In this document: piece by piece, positions 9,033 to 17,900 of the stretch | Layout of the letters: each line of letters begins with the position of its first letter | Position numbering within the stretch: position 1 is the stretch's first letter | The notes under the pieces: generated by a model | Databases searched by the model: none | Seen by the model: only the letters and a program-made list of their open reading frames with translations | Told to the model about the DNA's origin: nothing | Origin: Massilia sp. H6 | Lineage (GTDB): Bacteria > Pseudomonadota > Gammaproteobacteria > Burkholderiales > Burkholderiaceae_D | Length of the DNA: 64,000 nt | Assembly (NCBI RefSeq): GCF_024802625.1 | Contig: NZ_CP103371.1 | Location: 3,472,001-3,536,000, forward strand | Reading direction: 5' to 3' | Made by a program: the position numbers and the translations under genes

Positions 9033-10259
9033 ATGAACATGGACCTCAGGGGCAAGAAAATCGTTCTCGGCTTGAGCGGCGGCGTCGCCTGCTACAAGGC
9101 GGCGGAACTGTGCCGCGCCCTGGTCAAGCAGGGCGCCAGCGTGCAGGTGGTAATGAGCGAAGCGGCCACTCACTTCATTGGCGCGGTGACCATGCAGGCG
9201 CTATCTGGCCAGCCGGTCTTCACCGACCAATGGGACCCGAGGATCAGCAACAACATGGCCCATATCGACCTGAGCCGGCACGCCGATGCGATCCTGGTGG
9301 CGCCCTGCTCGGCCGACTTCATGCGCAAGCTGGCGCATGGTGCCTGCGACGACCTGCTGTCGACCCTGTGCGTAGCGCGCCCGCGCCACGTGCCGCTGCT
9401 GGTGGCGCCGGCCATGAATGTCGAGATGTGGGACAACCCGGCAACCCGGCGCAATGTCGCCCAACTGCTTGACGACGGCATTTGCCTGTTCGGCCCCGCG
9501 GCCGGATCGCAAGCCTGCGGCGAAACCGGCCTGGGCCGCATGCTCGAGCCCGAGGAGCTGCTTGAAGAACTGATCGCCTCGTTCCAGCACAAGGTGCTGG
9601 CCGGACGCCGCGTGCTGATCACGGCCGGGCCGACCTTCGAGCCCATCGACCCGGTGCGCGGCATCACCAACCTGTCGTCGGGCAAGATGGGCTATGCGGT
9701 GGCGCGCGCCGCGCGCGAAGCCGGCGCCGAAGTCACGCTGGTGTCCGGCCCGACCGCGCTGCCGACGCCGCATGGCGTGCGCCGCATCGATGTGCTGACC
9801 GCCCAGCAGATGCACGATGCCGTCATGGCCGGCGTCGAAGGGCAGCATGTGTTCATCGGCGTGGCGGCGGTGGCCGACTGGCGCGTGCGCAATGCCAGCG
9901 ACCACAAGCTCAAGAAGGCCGAGGGCAGCGCCCCGCCGCAGCTGGAATTCGTGCAAAACGCCGACATCCTGGCCTCGGTTGCCGCCACCACCTCGCTCTC
10001 GGGCTGGCCTTACTGCGTCGGCTTTGCCGCCGAATCCGAGAACCTGGTGAAATTCGGCGCTGCCAAGCGCGAGAAAAAAGGCATTCCCCTGCTGGTGGGC
10101 AATATTGGCCCGCAAACCTTCGGGCAGGATGAAAACACCATCATCCTGTTCGACGACAGCGGCCATACCCTGCTCGAGCGCGCCGACAAGCTCACGCTGG
10201 CACGCCAGCTGGTCTCCGAAATCGCCAAGCGTCTCGAGCAGCACTCGTTACTCACTTAA
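9033..10259 (+). CDS. coaBC: Bifunctional phosphopantothenoylcysteine decarboxylase / phosphopantothenate-cysteine ligase
   Basis: Catalyses two consecutive steps of coenzyme A synthesis. 408 residues. The N-terminal flavoprotein decarboxylase half has the PAMNVEMW motif and the catalytic-cysteine block GSQACGETGLGRM. The C-terminal CTP-dependent ligase half begins at RRVLITAGPTFEPIDPVR and contains SSGKMG. AGGGAGGC before ATG 9033 is a strong ribosome binding site. dut follows after 15 bases, the common coaBC-dut arrangement. Confidence 0.96.
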   Translation: MNMDLRGKKIVLGLSGGVACYKAAELCRALVKQGASVQVVMSEAATHFIGAVTMQALSGQPVFTDQWDPRISNNMAHIDLSRHADAILVAPCSADFMRKLAHGACDDLLSTLCVARPRHVPLLVAPAMNVEMWDNPATRRNVAQLLDDGICLFGPAAGSQACGETGLGRMLEPEELLEELIASFQHKVLAGRRVLITAGPTFEPIDPVRGITNLSSGKMGYAVARAAREAGAEVTLVSGPTALPTPHGVRRIDVLTAQQMHDAVMAGVEGQHVFIGVAAVADWRVRNASDHKLKKAEGSAPPQLEFVQNADILASVAATTSLSGWPYCVGFAAESENLVKFGAAKREKKGIPLLVGNIGPQTFGQDENTIILFDDSGHTLLERADKLTLARQLVSEIAKRLEQHSLLT

Positions 10260-10274
10260 TTACACAGCAATCGC

Positions 10275-10724
10275 ATGAAGCATATCGATCTCAAGATCCT
10301 CGACCCGCGCATGAAGGCGCTGCTGCCGGGCTACGGCACCCCCGGCAGCGCCGGCCTCGACCTGCGTGCCTGCATCGACGCGCCGCTCACGATAGAGCCA
10401 GGCCAGACGGTGCTGGTGCCGACCGGCCTGGCCATCCACATCGGCGATCCGGGCTATTGCGCCATGATCCTGCCGCGTAGTGGACTGGGCCATAAGAACG
10501 GCATCGTCCTGGGCAATCTGGTAGGCTTGATCGACTCCGATTACCAGGGACAGCTGATGGTCTCGACCTGGAACCGCAGCCACGCGAGCTTTACGCTGCA
10601 ACCGATGGACCGTCTGGCCCAGCTTGTCATCGTGCCAGTGCTGCAGGTTGGCTTCAATGTGGTAGACGAGTTCGCATCTACCGAACGGGGCGCCTCAGGA
10701 TTCGGCAGCACCGGCAAACAATAA
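10275..10724 (+). CDS. dut: Deoxyuridine 5'-triphosphate nucleotidohydrolase (dUTPase)
   Basis: Hydrolyses dUTP to dUMP and pyrophosphate, keeping uracil out of DNA and supplying dTMP synthesis. 149 residues, with the trimeric dUTPase motifs in order: [29 protein letters not shown], and the C-terminal glycine-rich [10 protein letters not shown] that closes over the active site. Confidence 0.97.
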   Translation: MKHIDLKILDPRMKALLPGYGTPGSAGLDLRACIDAPLTIEPGQTVLVPTGLAIHIGDPGYCAMILPRSGLGHKNGIVLGNLVGLIDSDYQGQLMVSTWNRSHASFTLQPMDRLAQLVIVPVLQVGFNVVDEFASTERGASGFGSTGKQ

Positions 10725-10750
10725 CAAACAAGAACGACACGAGGACAATC

Positions 10751-11848
10751 ATGATCCGCATCCAAGGCTTGCGCCTGCGCCTGCGCCAGGCAGCACTGGG
10801 CATCACCGCCGCCGCATTGCTGTCGGCCTGCGCCACCCAGGGCCCGGCGGTCCCGGGCTCGCAGCCAGGCCCGTTCGGCCCGGCGACTCCCGCGGCCGCG
10901 CAAGTAACGCCAGAAATGGCGGCGGCAGCCGACACCCTGACCCGGATGGCGACGCTGCAAGACCGCCTGTACAAGGTCGCCGCCCCGCTGCTGATCGATA
11001 ATGCCGAACTGTGTACGCGCCACGCGCGCAACCTGCTCGGTTTCACCGCCAAGAACCGCCATACCTATCCGGGCCAGTACAACGAGGCCGCGCACATGGT
11101 GCTCGGCATGGGCGAGCGCCTGCAGGTCACCAGCGTGCTGGCTGGCAGCGGCGCGGCCAAGGCCGGCCTGCGCCAGGGCGACGAACTGCTGGCCGCGGGC
11201 GGCGCGCCGCTGCCGTCCGGCCCGAATTCCCTGACCAAGGCTGGCGCGGTGTTTCGGCCCATCGTCGCCAAGCAGGCAACGCTGCCGCTGACGATCGAAC
11301 GCAATGGCAAGCCGCGTGAGCTGAGCATTCCGGTCACCCGCGCCTGTGCCTTCGGAATCGAGCTGGGCAATGCCGACAATATCAATGCCTACGCCGATGG
11401 CCAGCGCGTGATGCTCACGCGCGGCATGATGGCCGTCGCCGAGAACGACCACGAACTGGCCTATGTCATCGCGCGCACGATGGCGCATAACATGCTGGGC
11501 CATGCGACCAGGCAGCGCAACGCCGCCACGATCGGCGGCATCATCGAGAACCTGACGAATATTTCGCCGGACACCTCGATGCTGATCGGCAGCGGCGGCA
11601 TCAAGGCGATGCCGGCGGCGCTCGACGCCGCAGCCGACCGCCTGGCGATCTACCTGCTGGCACGCGCCGACTACCGCATCGAAGGCGCGGCCTCGTTCTG
11701 GAAGCGCTTCGCCGACACCTACCCGGCCACGGTCCTGAACGGCCACACGGCGAACCATCCTGCGCTGGCGCAGCGCATCGCGGCCATCAATAGTGCAGTG
11801 GCCGAGGTCAAGGCCAAGAGGTCGGGCAAGCAGCCGTTGACGCCTTAG
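10751..11848 (+). CDS. Lipoprotein with M48-metallopeptidase-like fold but degenerate active site (probable pseudoenzyme)
   Basis: 365 residues. An N-terminal lipoprotein signal has lipobox L-S-A-C27. A PDZ-like segment lies around 115-195 (VLAGSGAAKAGLRQGDELLAAGG). A C-terminal half resembles M48-type peptidases (NDHELAYVIARTMAHNMLGH; later ADRLAIYLLARADYRIEGAASFWKRF). In active relatives the helix reads GHELAHxxxGH and the third zinc ligand is the Glu of an ExAD motif. Here the HExxH site reads R242-T-M-A-H246 and the Glu position is Ala294, so the first His, the catalytic Glu and the third ligand are all replaced. Peptidase activity is therefore unlikely; a chaperone, adaptor or envelope scaffold role is an inference. 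The reading frame is otherwise intact. Confidence 0.7.
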   Translation: MIRIQGLRLRLRQAALGITAAALLSACATQGPAVPGSQPGPFGPATPAAAQVTPEMAAAADTLTRMATLQDRLYKVAAPLLIDNAELCTRHARNLLGFTAKNRHTYPGQYNEAAHMVLGMGERLQVTSVLAGSGAAKAGLRQGDELLAAGGAPLPSGPNSLTKAGAVFRPIVAKQATLPLTIERNGKPRELSIPVTRACAFGIELGNADNINAYADGQRVMLTRGMMAVAENDHELAYVIARTMAHNMLGHATRQRNAATIGGIIENLTNISPDTSMLIGSGGIKAMPAALDAAADRLAIYLLARADYRIEGAASFWKRFADTYPATVLNGHTANHPALAQRIAAINSAVAEVKAKRSGKQPLTP

Positions 11849-11939
11849 ATCAGGCGCGCGCCCGGCGTGGGCATGCCTCGCGCATATTTTGTATCATGGC
11901 CCATCTTCACCACTGGCGCCGTGCACACGGCCGGCACTC

Positions 11940-12947
11940 ATGGACAGTATCGACCTCGATGTACTCAAGACCTGCGACGCCTGGCTGGCGGCAGGACGCC
12001 GATGCCAGCTGGTCACGGTCATCAAGACCTGGGGCTCGAGCCCGCGCCCGATTGGCGCCACCCTCGGTATCCGCGACGACGGCATGGTGGTCGGTTCGGT
12101 GTCCGGCGGCTGCATCGAGGACGACCTGATCGAGCGGGTGCGCGCCAACGGCATCGAGCTGTCACGTCCCGAGATCCTTAGCTACGGCATCAGCGCCGAC
12201 GAGGCGCACCGCTTCGGCCTGCCCTGCGGCGGCACCATCGAACTGGCGATCGAGCCATTGTCCGGCGCTAGCTGCATACCTCAATTGCTGGAGCGCCTGC
12301 ACCAGGGCGAACTGGTGGAACGGCGCGTGTGCCTGGCCACCGGCGCGGTAACACTCGAACGTGCCGCTGCCAGTGCCATCCAGCGCGTGCAAGACGGCGT
12401 ACTGGCCACCGTCCACGGTCCGCGCTGGCGCCTGTTCATCATCGGTGCCGGGCCGCTGTCGCGTTTCCTGGCCCAGGTGGCCAGCGGCATGGACTACCGC
12501 GTCACCGTCTGCGACCCGCGCGAGCAATACCGCGGCGACTGGAATGTGCCAGGGGTAGAACTGCTGCATGTGATGCCCGACGACCTGGTGCTGGAGGCGC
12601 GGCTGGACGCGCGCAGCGCCGTGGTCGCGCTCACCCACGATCCCAAGCTGGACGACCTGACCCTGATGGAAGCGCTCAAGTCCGAGGCCTTCTATGTCGG
12701 CGCGATCGGCTCGCGCCTGAATAACGAGCGGCGGCGCGAACGCCTCAAGCTGTTCGACCTCGACGATACCCAACTGGCGCGCCTGCACGGGCCGGTCGGC
12801 ATCTACATCGGCAGCAAGACCCCGGCCGAAATCGCGATCTCGATCCTGGCGCAGATGACCGCCATCAAGAATGGCGTACCGGACCGATTGCAGGTGTCGC
12901 ATGCAGCAGCGCCGGCAGCGCCAGGCGGCGCCATCTGCGCGCGCTAG
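11940..12947 (+). CDS. XdhC/CoxI-family protein
   Basis: 335 residues. The N-terminal XdhC/CoxI domain (VIKTWGSSPRPIGATLGIRD, GSVSGGCIEDDL) is followed by a Rossmann-like XdhC C-terminal domain (LFIIGAGPLSRFLAQVA, GAIGSRLNNERRRERL, GPVGIYIGSKTPAEIAISILAQM). XdhC proteins bind molybdenum cofactor, help its sulfuration and insert it into xanthine-dehydrogenase-type enzymes. No molybdoenzyme gene is next to it, so its client is unknown. ATG 11940 starts the homologous region; an upstream in-frame TTG has no support. Confidence 0.85.
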   Translation: MDSIDLDVLKTCDAWLAAGRRCQLVTVIKTWGSSPRPIGATLGIRDDGMVVGSVSGGCIEDDLIERVRANGIELSRPEILSYGISADEAHRFGLPCGGTIELAIEPLSGASCIPQLLERLHQGELVERRVCLATGAVTLERAAASAIQRVQDGVLATVHGPRWRLFIIGAGPLSRFLAQVASGMDYRVTVCDPREQYRGDWNVPGVELLHVMPDDLVLEARLDARSAVVALTHDPKLDDLTLMEALKSEAFYVGAIGSRLNNERRRERLKLFDLDDTQLARLHGPVGIYIGSKTPAEIAISILAQMTAIKNGVPDRLQVSHAAAPAAPGGAICAR

Positions 12948-13023
12948 CGTCGAACGCAAGAAACGGATGGCGCGCTGCGCTGCACGCGGCCATAATCCCA
13001 GCTTCGTCCCGATTCTATCTTCC

Positions 13024-13932
13024 ATGAACACCGTGAACATGCTGCGCCTGGTGGCGCTGGCCGCCATCTGGGGCAGCTCCTTTCTATTCATGCGCATCGC
13101 CGCGCCGGTACTGGGCCCCGCCGTGCTGATCGAATACCGGGTGCTGTTCGCCGCCCTGTTCCTGGCCGGTGTCGCCTGGCTCCTGCGCCTGCGCGGCAAG
13201 GGCGCGCCGCTCGCGCTGCGCCAGCACTGGAAGCATTACCTGATCCTGGGCTTGTTCAATTCGGCCCTGCCCTTCTTGCTGTTCGCATTTGCCGCGCGTA
13301 CCCTGAGCGCTTCGGTGCTGTCGGTGCTGAACGCCACCGCGCCCATGTGGGGCGCACTGGTCGGCGCGCTGTGGGCACGCCAGGCAGTGCCCGGGCGCGC
13401 CGCACTGGGCCTGCTGCTGGGCACGGTCGGGGTCGCGCTGCTGGTCGGGCTCGACCATGTGTCGGAGCGGCCAGGCGCCTTTGTTGCCATCGGGGCCGCG
13501 CTGGTGGCGGCCTTGAGCTACAGCATCGCCAGCCAGTACGCCAGGTCGGCGCGGGCGGTGGCGCCCTTCGCCAACGCGCACGGCTCGATGTGGGCCGCGA
13601 CGCTGTGCGTGATCCCGGTGCTGCCTTTCTTTCCGGCGCCGGCCGAACCGACCATGGGCATCATGGGCGCGGTACTGGCGCTGGGCGTGCTGTGCAGCGG
13701 AATCGCCTACATCCTCTACTTCAAGCTGATCGAAGAGGTCGGCCCCACTTCGGCCCTGACCGTTACTTTCCTGAACCCGATGTTCGGCATCTTGTGGGGG
13801 GCGCTGTTCCTGCATGAAGCCGTCGGCTGGCATACGCTGCTGGGCTCGGCCATCGTACTGACCGGCACCGCGCTGGTGACGGGCTTCGTGCCTTCGTTTC
13901 TGCGCGTACGCGCCGCGCTGCCGGGCAAGTAA
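13024..13932 (+). CDS. EamA/DMT-family permease
   Basis: 302 residues with about ten hydrophobic segments forming two EamA repeats (first from LRLVALAAIWGSSFLFMRI, second from ALVAALSYSIASQYAR). It is a drug/metabolite-transporter-superfamily inner-membrane exporter; the substrate cannot be told. ATG 13024 starts directly at the first membrane helix. Its stop codon overlaps the start of the next gene by one base, so the two are probably co-translated. Confidence 0.85.
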   Translation: MNTVNMLRLVALAAIWGSSFLFMRIAAPVLGPAVLIEYRVLFAALFLAGVAWLLRLRGKGAPLALRQHWKHYLILGLFNSALPFLLFAFAARTLSASVLSVLNATAPMWGALVGALWARQAVPGRAALGLLLGTVGVALLVGLDHVSERPGAFVAIGAALVAALSYSIASQYARSARAVAPFANAHGSMWAATLCVIPVLPFFPAPAEPTMGIMGAVLALGVLCSGIAYILYFKLIEEVGPTSALTVTFLNPMFGILWGALFLHEAVGWHTLLGSAIVLTGTALVTGFVPSFLRVRAALPGK

Positions 13933-14819
13933 TGGAGACAGGCTACGAGATCGTGCTGCCGCCCGGCTATCGCCGTCAGGATGTGCTGGCCTTTCACGGC
14001 CGCGATACCGAAGCGCTCGCCGAACAGGTAGGACCCGAGCGCTTGCGCAAGGGCGTGCTGCTCGATGGGGTCGCGGTCGTGCTGGCGGTCGCCTTCGACG
14101 ATCGCACCGTGCGCTGCACGGTCGATGCCGACGGCGCGCTCACGCCCGCGCTGCTCGGACGTGCGCACGAAGCGCTGCTCAATATCCTGGGCCTGCGCAT
14201 CGACCCCGCCGCGTTTGGCAGCCTGGTGCGCGACGACCCGCTGCTGGGACCACTGGTGGCGCGCCAGCCCGGCCTGCGCATCGTGCAATCGGCAACCGTG
14301 TTCGAGGCGCTGAGCTGGGCCATCATTGGCCAGCAGATCAACCTGCCGTTTGCGATCGCGCTGCGCCGCAGTGTCATCGGGCTGGCCGGGCGCCGCCATG
14401 CGAGCGGTCTGTGGTGCTATCCGGAAGCGCCGGACCTGGCCCGCCTGCCCCTCGACGAACTGCTGAGCCGCAAGTTCTCGCGCGCGAAAGCCGAGACCCT
14501 GCTGCGGCTGGCGCAGCTCGTCGAGGCTGGCACCGTCGTGCTCGAGCGCGAGCGGCCGGTCGCCGAATTCGTGCAAGAGCTGCTGGCGATCAAGGGCATT
14601 GGCCCCTGGACCGTCAACTACGCCTTGCTGCGCGGTATTGGCTACCCCGATTGCTCACTGCACGGCGACGTGGCGATCCGTACTGCCTTGCACCGCCTGC
14701 TGGGCGGCGCCGAACGGCCGGACATCGCGGCCACCGAACTGCTGCTGGCCCGCTATGCGCCGCATCGCACGATGGCGGCCGCCTACCTGTGGGCCAGCCT
14801 CGGCAAGACCAGCGATTGA
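13932..14819 (+). CDS. alkA: DNA-3-methyladenine glycosylase II (AlkA type)
   Basis: 295-residue base-excision repair enzyme removing alkylated purines. It has an AlkA-like N-terminal domain and a helix-hairpin-helix glycosylase domain with AIKGIGPWTVNYALLRG. The expected catalytic aspartate follows in SLHGDVAIRTAL, at the position of E. coli AlkA Asp238. There is no N-terminal Ada-type methyltransferase domain, so it is a stand-alone glycosylase. Confidence 0.86.
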   Translation: METGYEIVLPPGYRRQDVLAFHGRDTEALAEQVGPERLRKGVLLDGVAVVLAVAFDDRTVRCTVDADGALTPALLGRAHEALLNILGLRIDPAAFGSLVRDDPLLGPLVARQPGLRIVQSATVFEALSWAIIGQQINLPFAIALRRSVIGLAGRRHASGLWCYPEAPDLARLPLDELLSRKFSRAKAETLLRLAQLVEAGTVVLERERPVAEFVQELLAIKGIGPWTVNYALLRGIGYPDCSLHGDVAIRTALHRLLGGAERPDIAATELLLARYAPHRTMAAAYLWASLGKTSD

Positions 14820-14841
14820 GCCCTGGCAACGCCGCGGCTCG

Positions 14842-15255
14842 CTAGTTCCAGCGAGGCAGCAAGTCGAATTGCTGCGCGCCCTCCCCTGAAAAGCGTATCA
14901 GCTGCGGCAGGGGAACGATGGCCAGGTTGTCGCGCCCGTAGTGGCCACCCAGGGCACTGGGAATCCTGAGGCAATAGCTGCGGTCGTCGGTAAGCGGCCC
15001 CAGCGTCGCTTCGGCCAGGTGCACGACTTCGGGCATGTACCAGTCGTTCAGAAAATCCTGGTTGTACGACAGCGCGTCGAGCGCGTCGCGGCTGTCGGCC
15101 AGCGGTTCGCAGCACAGGTCTTGCGGCCGCAGGCGCCAGTAGCACCCTTCGTCGTCACGGATGATGAGATTGCCGAATGCATTGGCCCCCAGCACCTCGA
15201 CAGCGGTCAAGCCAACCCACCCCCAGGCCTCGTTGATGTCGTCCACGTTGATCAT
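14842..15255 (-). CDS. DUF1851 (Tdi1 C-terminal-like) domain protein
   Basis: 137 residues from ATG 15255. It resembles the DUF1851 domain, the C-terminal domain of the T6SS immunity protein Tdi1: NAFGNLIIRDDEGCYWRL, DFLNDWYMPE, YCLRIPSALGGHYGRDNL and VVPLPQLI-like ends are recognisable. The usual N-terminal GAD-like domain is absent, and no toxin gene lies beside it. It may be an orphan immunity gene or a housekeeping member of the family. The frame stays open upstream across the tRNA, but that part is not coding. Confidence 0.6.
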   Translation of the reverse strand: MINVDDINEAWGWVGLTAVEVLGANAFGNLIIRDDEGCYWRLRPQDLCCEPLADSRDALDALSYNQDFLNDWYMPEVVHLAEATLGPLTDDRSYCLRIPSALGGHYGRDNLAIVPLPQLIRFSGEGAQQFDLLPRWN

Positions 15256-15415
15256 GCTTGTCTTCCCCTTCGTGTCAGCGGCCGCACCAGCGCCGGCCAT
15301 CGTCTGGTTCGACCGGCCTCGACAGGCAAGATTGCGGACAGACGCCCGGAGCTTGACCTGCGTCGTGAATAAGGGAAAGAAACAAGCGAAAAACGGTGAT
15401 TCAGGCGCGCATGCG

Positions 15416-15450
15416 AAAAAGCCGCCGGCTCTTGCGAACCGGCGGCTTTT
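15416..15450 (-). terminator. Terminator behind tRNA-fMet (bidirectional)
   Basis: The stem GCCGCCGG (15421-15428) pairs with CCGGCGGC (15439-15446), with an A tract on the left and TTTT on the right, so it can terminate in both directions. It lies just after the 3' end of the minus-strand tRNA. Confidence 0.85.
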
Positions 15451-15455
15451 GATAT

Positions 15456-15532
15456 TGGTTGCGGGGACAGGATTTGAACCTGTGACCTTCGGGTTATGAG
15501 CCCGACGAGCTGCCAGACTGCTCCACCCCGCG
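15456..15532 (-). tRNA. Initiator tRNA-fMet (CAU)
   Basis: 77 bases including encoded CCA. Anticodon CAU sits in loop CUCAUAA, with the three consecutive G-C pairs of the anticodon stem (GGG/CCC) typical of initiators. The 5' end CGCGGGG leaves C1 unpaired against A72, the hallmark of bacterial initiator tRNA. T-loop GGTTCAAATCC is present. Confidence 0.97.
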
Positions 15533-15538
15533 GAATGA

Positions 15539-15567
15539 ATTATACGCCGACCACCCTGATTACGCAA
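15539..15567 (-). promoter_or_regulatory. Promoter of tRNA-fMet
   Basis: Read on the minus strand: TTGCGT (15567-15562), a 17-base spacer, then TATAAT (15544-15539), ending 6 bases before the tRNA 5' end. Near-consensus sigma-70 promoter. Confidence 0.85.
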
Positions 15568-15708
15568 ATGCAATTGCTAAAAAGGCGGCAAGGGCAGAAC
15601 AAGTCGGCTTCAGAGCCCGGTAGCGGCGCGCTGGCTCTGTCTGCGTGGCATCGCTCGCCAGTGGCGATTCAGTGTAAAGTAAGCATACTTCCAAGCTTCA
15701 GAGCCCTT

Positions 15709-16290
15709 ATGAAATTTTGTTCCGAGTGCGCCCATCCGGTTAGCCTGGCCATTCCTGACGGTGACAACCGGCCACGCTACGTCTGCCCGCAGTGCCACAC
15801 CATTCATTACCAGAATCCAAAACTGGTCATCGGCACGCTTCCCGTCTGGGAATGCGACGGCAAGCTGCAAGTGCTGCTGTGCAAGCGTGCAATCGAACCG
15901 CGTTACGGCTACTGGACCCTGCCGGCCGGCTTCATGGAAAACGAAGAGACCACCGAACAGGCCGCCCTGCGCGAGACCGAAGAAGAAGCCGGTGCCGATG
16001 TCGAACTCGGCAAGCTGTTCACCTTATTGAACGTGGCCCATGTCCACCAGGTTCATCTGTTCTACCTGGCACGCCTGCGCAGCCTCGACTTCGCACCCGG
16101 CGAGGAAAGCCTCGAAGTTCAGTTGTTCACGCAAGACGACATTCCCTGGGACGACCTGGCCTTCCCGACGGTGCGCAATACGCTGGAACTGTTCTTTGCC
16201 GACCGCGTCAAAATGCGCGAGGGGGGCGGCTACGGATTTCATTGCCGGGACATCCATCGGCCCATGCTGGCTCCCCGCGAACCCGACTGA
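15709..16290 (+). CDS. Nudix hydrolase with N-terminal zinc ribbon
   Basis: 193 residues. A short zinc ribbon (CSEC...CPQC, then HTIHYQNPKLVIG) precedes a Nudix domain with the motif GFMENEETTEQAALRETEEE, containing the REXXEE catalytic core. The zinc-ribbon arrangement resembles NudC-like and ADP-ribose/NAD-type pyrophosphatases, but the exact substrate is not determinable. ATG 15709 is chosen because the ribbon starts immediately (MKFCSEC). Confidence 0.88.
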   Translation: MKFCSECAHPVSLAIPDGDNRPRYVCPQCHTIHYQNPKLVIGTLPVWECDGKLQVLLCKRAIEPRYGYWTLPAGFMENEETTEQAALRETEEEAGADVELGKLFTLLNVAHVHQVHLFYLARLRSLDFAPGEESLEVQLFTQDDIPWDDLAFPTVRNTLELFFADRVKMREGGGYGFHCRDIHRPMLAPREPD

Positions 16291-16305
16291 CCCATTGAAG
16301 ACAGC

Positions 16306-17040
16306 ATGATTCCCTGGCTCGAGCCGACTTCGCCGTTTCCCGACGTGTCCGAGGCCTTGACCCTGGACGCGCCCGGCCTGCTGGCGGCCGGCGCCGACCT
16401 GTCGCCGCAGCGCCTGCTGCTGGCCTACCAGAACGGCATCTTCCCGTGGTTCTCGGAAGGCCAGCCTATTCTCTGGTGGAGTACCGACCCGCGCATGGTG
16501 CTGCAAACCGAGCACTTCAAGGTGAGCGACAGCCTGAAAAAAACCCTGCGCCGCGTCGAGCGCAGCCGTACCGGACACGGCGCCGCCGCACCTCGCTGGG
16601 AAGTCCGCTTCGACAGCGCGTTCGAAGACGTGATGCGCGCCTGTGCGGCGCCGCGCCGGGACGGGCCCGGCACCTGGATCTCCGAAGACATCATCGACGG
16701 CTACACCGGCCTGCACGCGATGGGCTATGCGCATTGTTCCGAAGTCTGGCTCGATGGCGAACTGGTAGGCGGCGCCTACGGCGTGTGCATCGGCCGCATG
16801 TTCTACGGCGAGTCGATGTTCGCGCGCGTGCCCGATGCATCCAAGGTGGCGCTCGCCTACCTGGTCGCTTTCCTGCGCGGGCAAGGCGTGCGCATGATCG
16901 ACTGCCAGCAGGAGACCGGCCACCTGGCCTCGCTGGGCGCGGCGCCGATCGCGCGCAGCGCCTTTCTTGCGCACCTGCGCGAAGCCATTCGTGAGCCCGC
17001 CATCTCGCGCTGGGAGGTGGTGGCACCGTTGACGCCCTGA
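16306..17040 (+). CDS. aat: Leucyl/phenylalanyl-tRNA--protein transferase
   Basis: N-degron pathway enzyme that transfers Leu or Phe from tRNA to proteins with N-terminal Lys or Arg, marking them for ClpAP. 244 residues, with family blocks [53 protein letters not shown] and [14 protein letters not shown]. It starts 15 bases after the Nudix gene and is followed by bpt, the usual pairing. Confidence 0.96.
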   Translation: MIPWLEPTSPFPDVSEALTLDAPGLLAAGADLSPQRLLLAYQNGIFPWFSEGQPILWWSTDPRMVLQTEHFKVSDSLKKTLRRVERSRTGHGAAAPRWEVRFDSAFEDVMRACAAPRRDGPGTWISEDIIDGYTGLHAMGYAHCSEVWLDGELVGGAYGVCIGRMFYGESMFARVPDASKVALAYLVAFLRGQGVRMIDCQQETGHLASLGAAPIARSAFLAHLREAIREPAISRWEVVAPLTP

Positions 17041-17099
17041 CGGTAATCCGGGCGCGAATTGGCTAGAATAGCGTTACCACGCCGTCTCGAGAGCCTTGC

Positions 17100-17828
17100 A
17101 TGACGCACCTAAATGACCTGCCCTTCGCCACGCTGCAGTTCTACACGACGGCGCCCTATCCGTGCAGCTATCTCGACGCACGCCAGGCACGTTCGCAGGT
17201 TGCGACGCCTTCGCACCTGATCAACGCCGACGTGTATTCCGAGCTGGTGCGCAATGGTTTCCGCCGTAGCGGCATCTTCACCTACCGCCCTTACTGCGAC
17301 GGCTGCCAGGCCTGCATCCCGGTGCGCGTGAAATGCGCCGACTTCGCGCCCAACCGCACCCAGCGCCGCGCCTGGAAGCGCCATGCCGAGCTGGTCGCCA
17401 TGGTGGCCAACCTGGCCTTCTCCGACGAGCACTACGCGCTGTACCTGCGCTACCAGACCACGCGCCACGTCGGCGGCGGCATGGACCAGGACAGCCGCGA
17501 CCAGTACGCGCAGTTCCTGTTGCAAAGCCGGGTCAACACGCGCCTGGTCGAATTTCGCGAGCCGGACGGCACCCTGCGCATGGTCTCGATCATCGACGTA
17601 CTGTCCGACGGCCTGTCGTCGGTCTATACCTTCTTCGACCCCGACCTGGCCGGCGCCTCGTTCGGCACCTACAACGTCATGTGGCAGGTGAACCAGGCGC
17701 GCGAACTCGGCCTGCAATATGTCTACCTGGGCTACTGGATCGAGCAGAGCCCGAAGATGGCGTACAAGATCAACTTCCGGCCGCTGGAGGCACGCATCAG
17801 GGGCGAATGGGGTGTGCTAGAGCGCTAA
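17100..17828 (+). CDS. bpt: Aspartate/glutamate leucyltransferase (arginyltransferase family)
   Basis: Bacterial Bpt adds Leu to N-terminal Asp or Glu, complementing Aat in the N-degron pathway; automated annotation often calls it arginyltransferase. 242 residues with the ATE N-terminal block ([16 protein letters not shown], with CxxC) and the C-terminal block ([37 protein letters not shown]). Confidence 0.94.
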   Translation: MTHLNDLPFATLQFYTTAPYPCSYLDARQARSQVATPSHLINADVYSELVRNGFRRSGIFTYRPYCDGCQACIPVRVKCADFAPNRTQRRAWKRHAELVAMVANLAFSDEHYALYLRYQTTRHVGGGMDQDSRDQYAQFLLQSRVNTRLVEFREPDGTLRMVSIIDVLSDGLSSVYTFFDPDLAGASFGTYNVMWQVNQARELGLQYVYLGYWIEQSPKMAYKINFRPLEARIRGEWGVLER

Positions 17829-17900
17829 CGGCGAGCATGCCCGCTGCACGCGGCTGCGCGCGCCGGGTAAAATGGCGGGAGTCACCATCATGAGCCTTCC

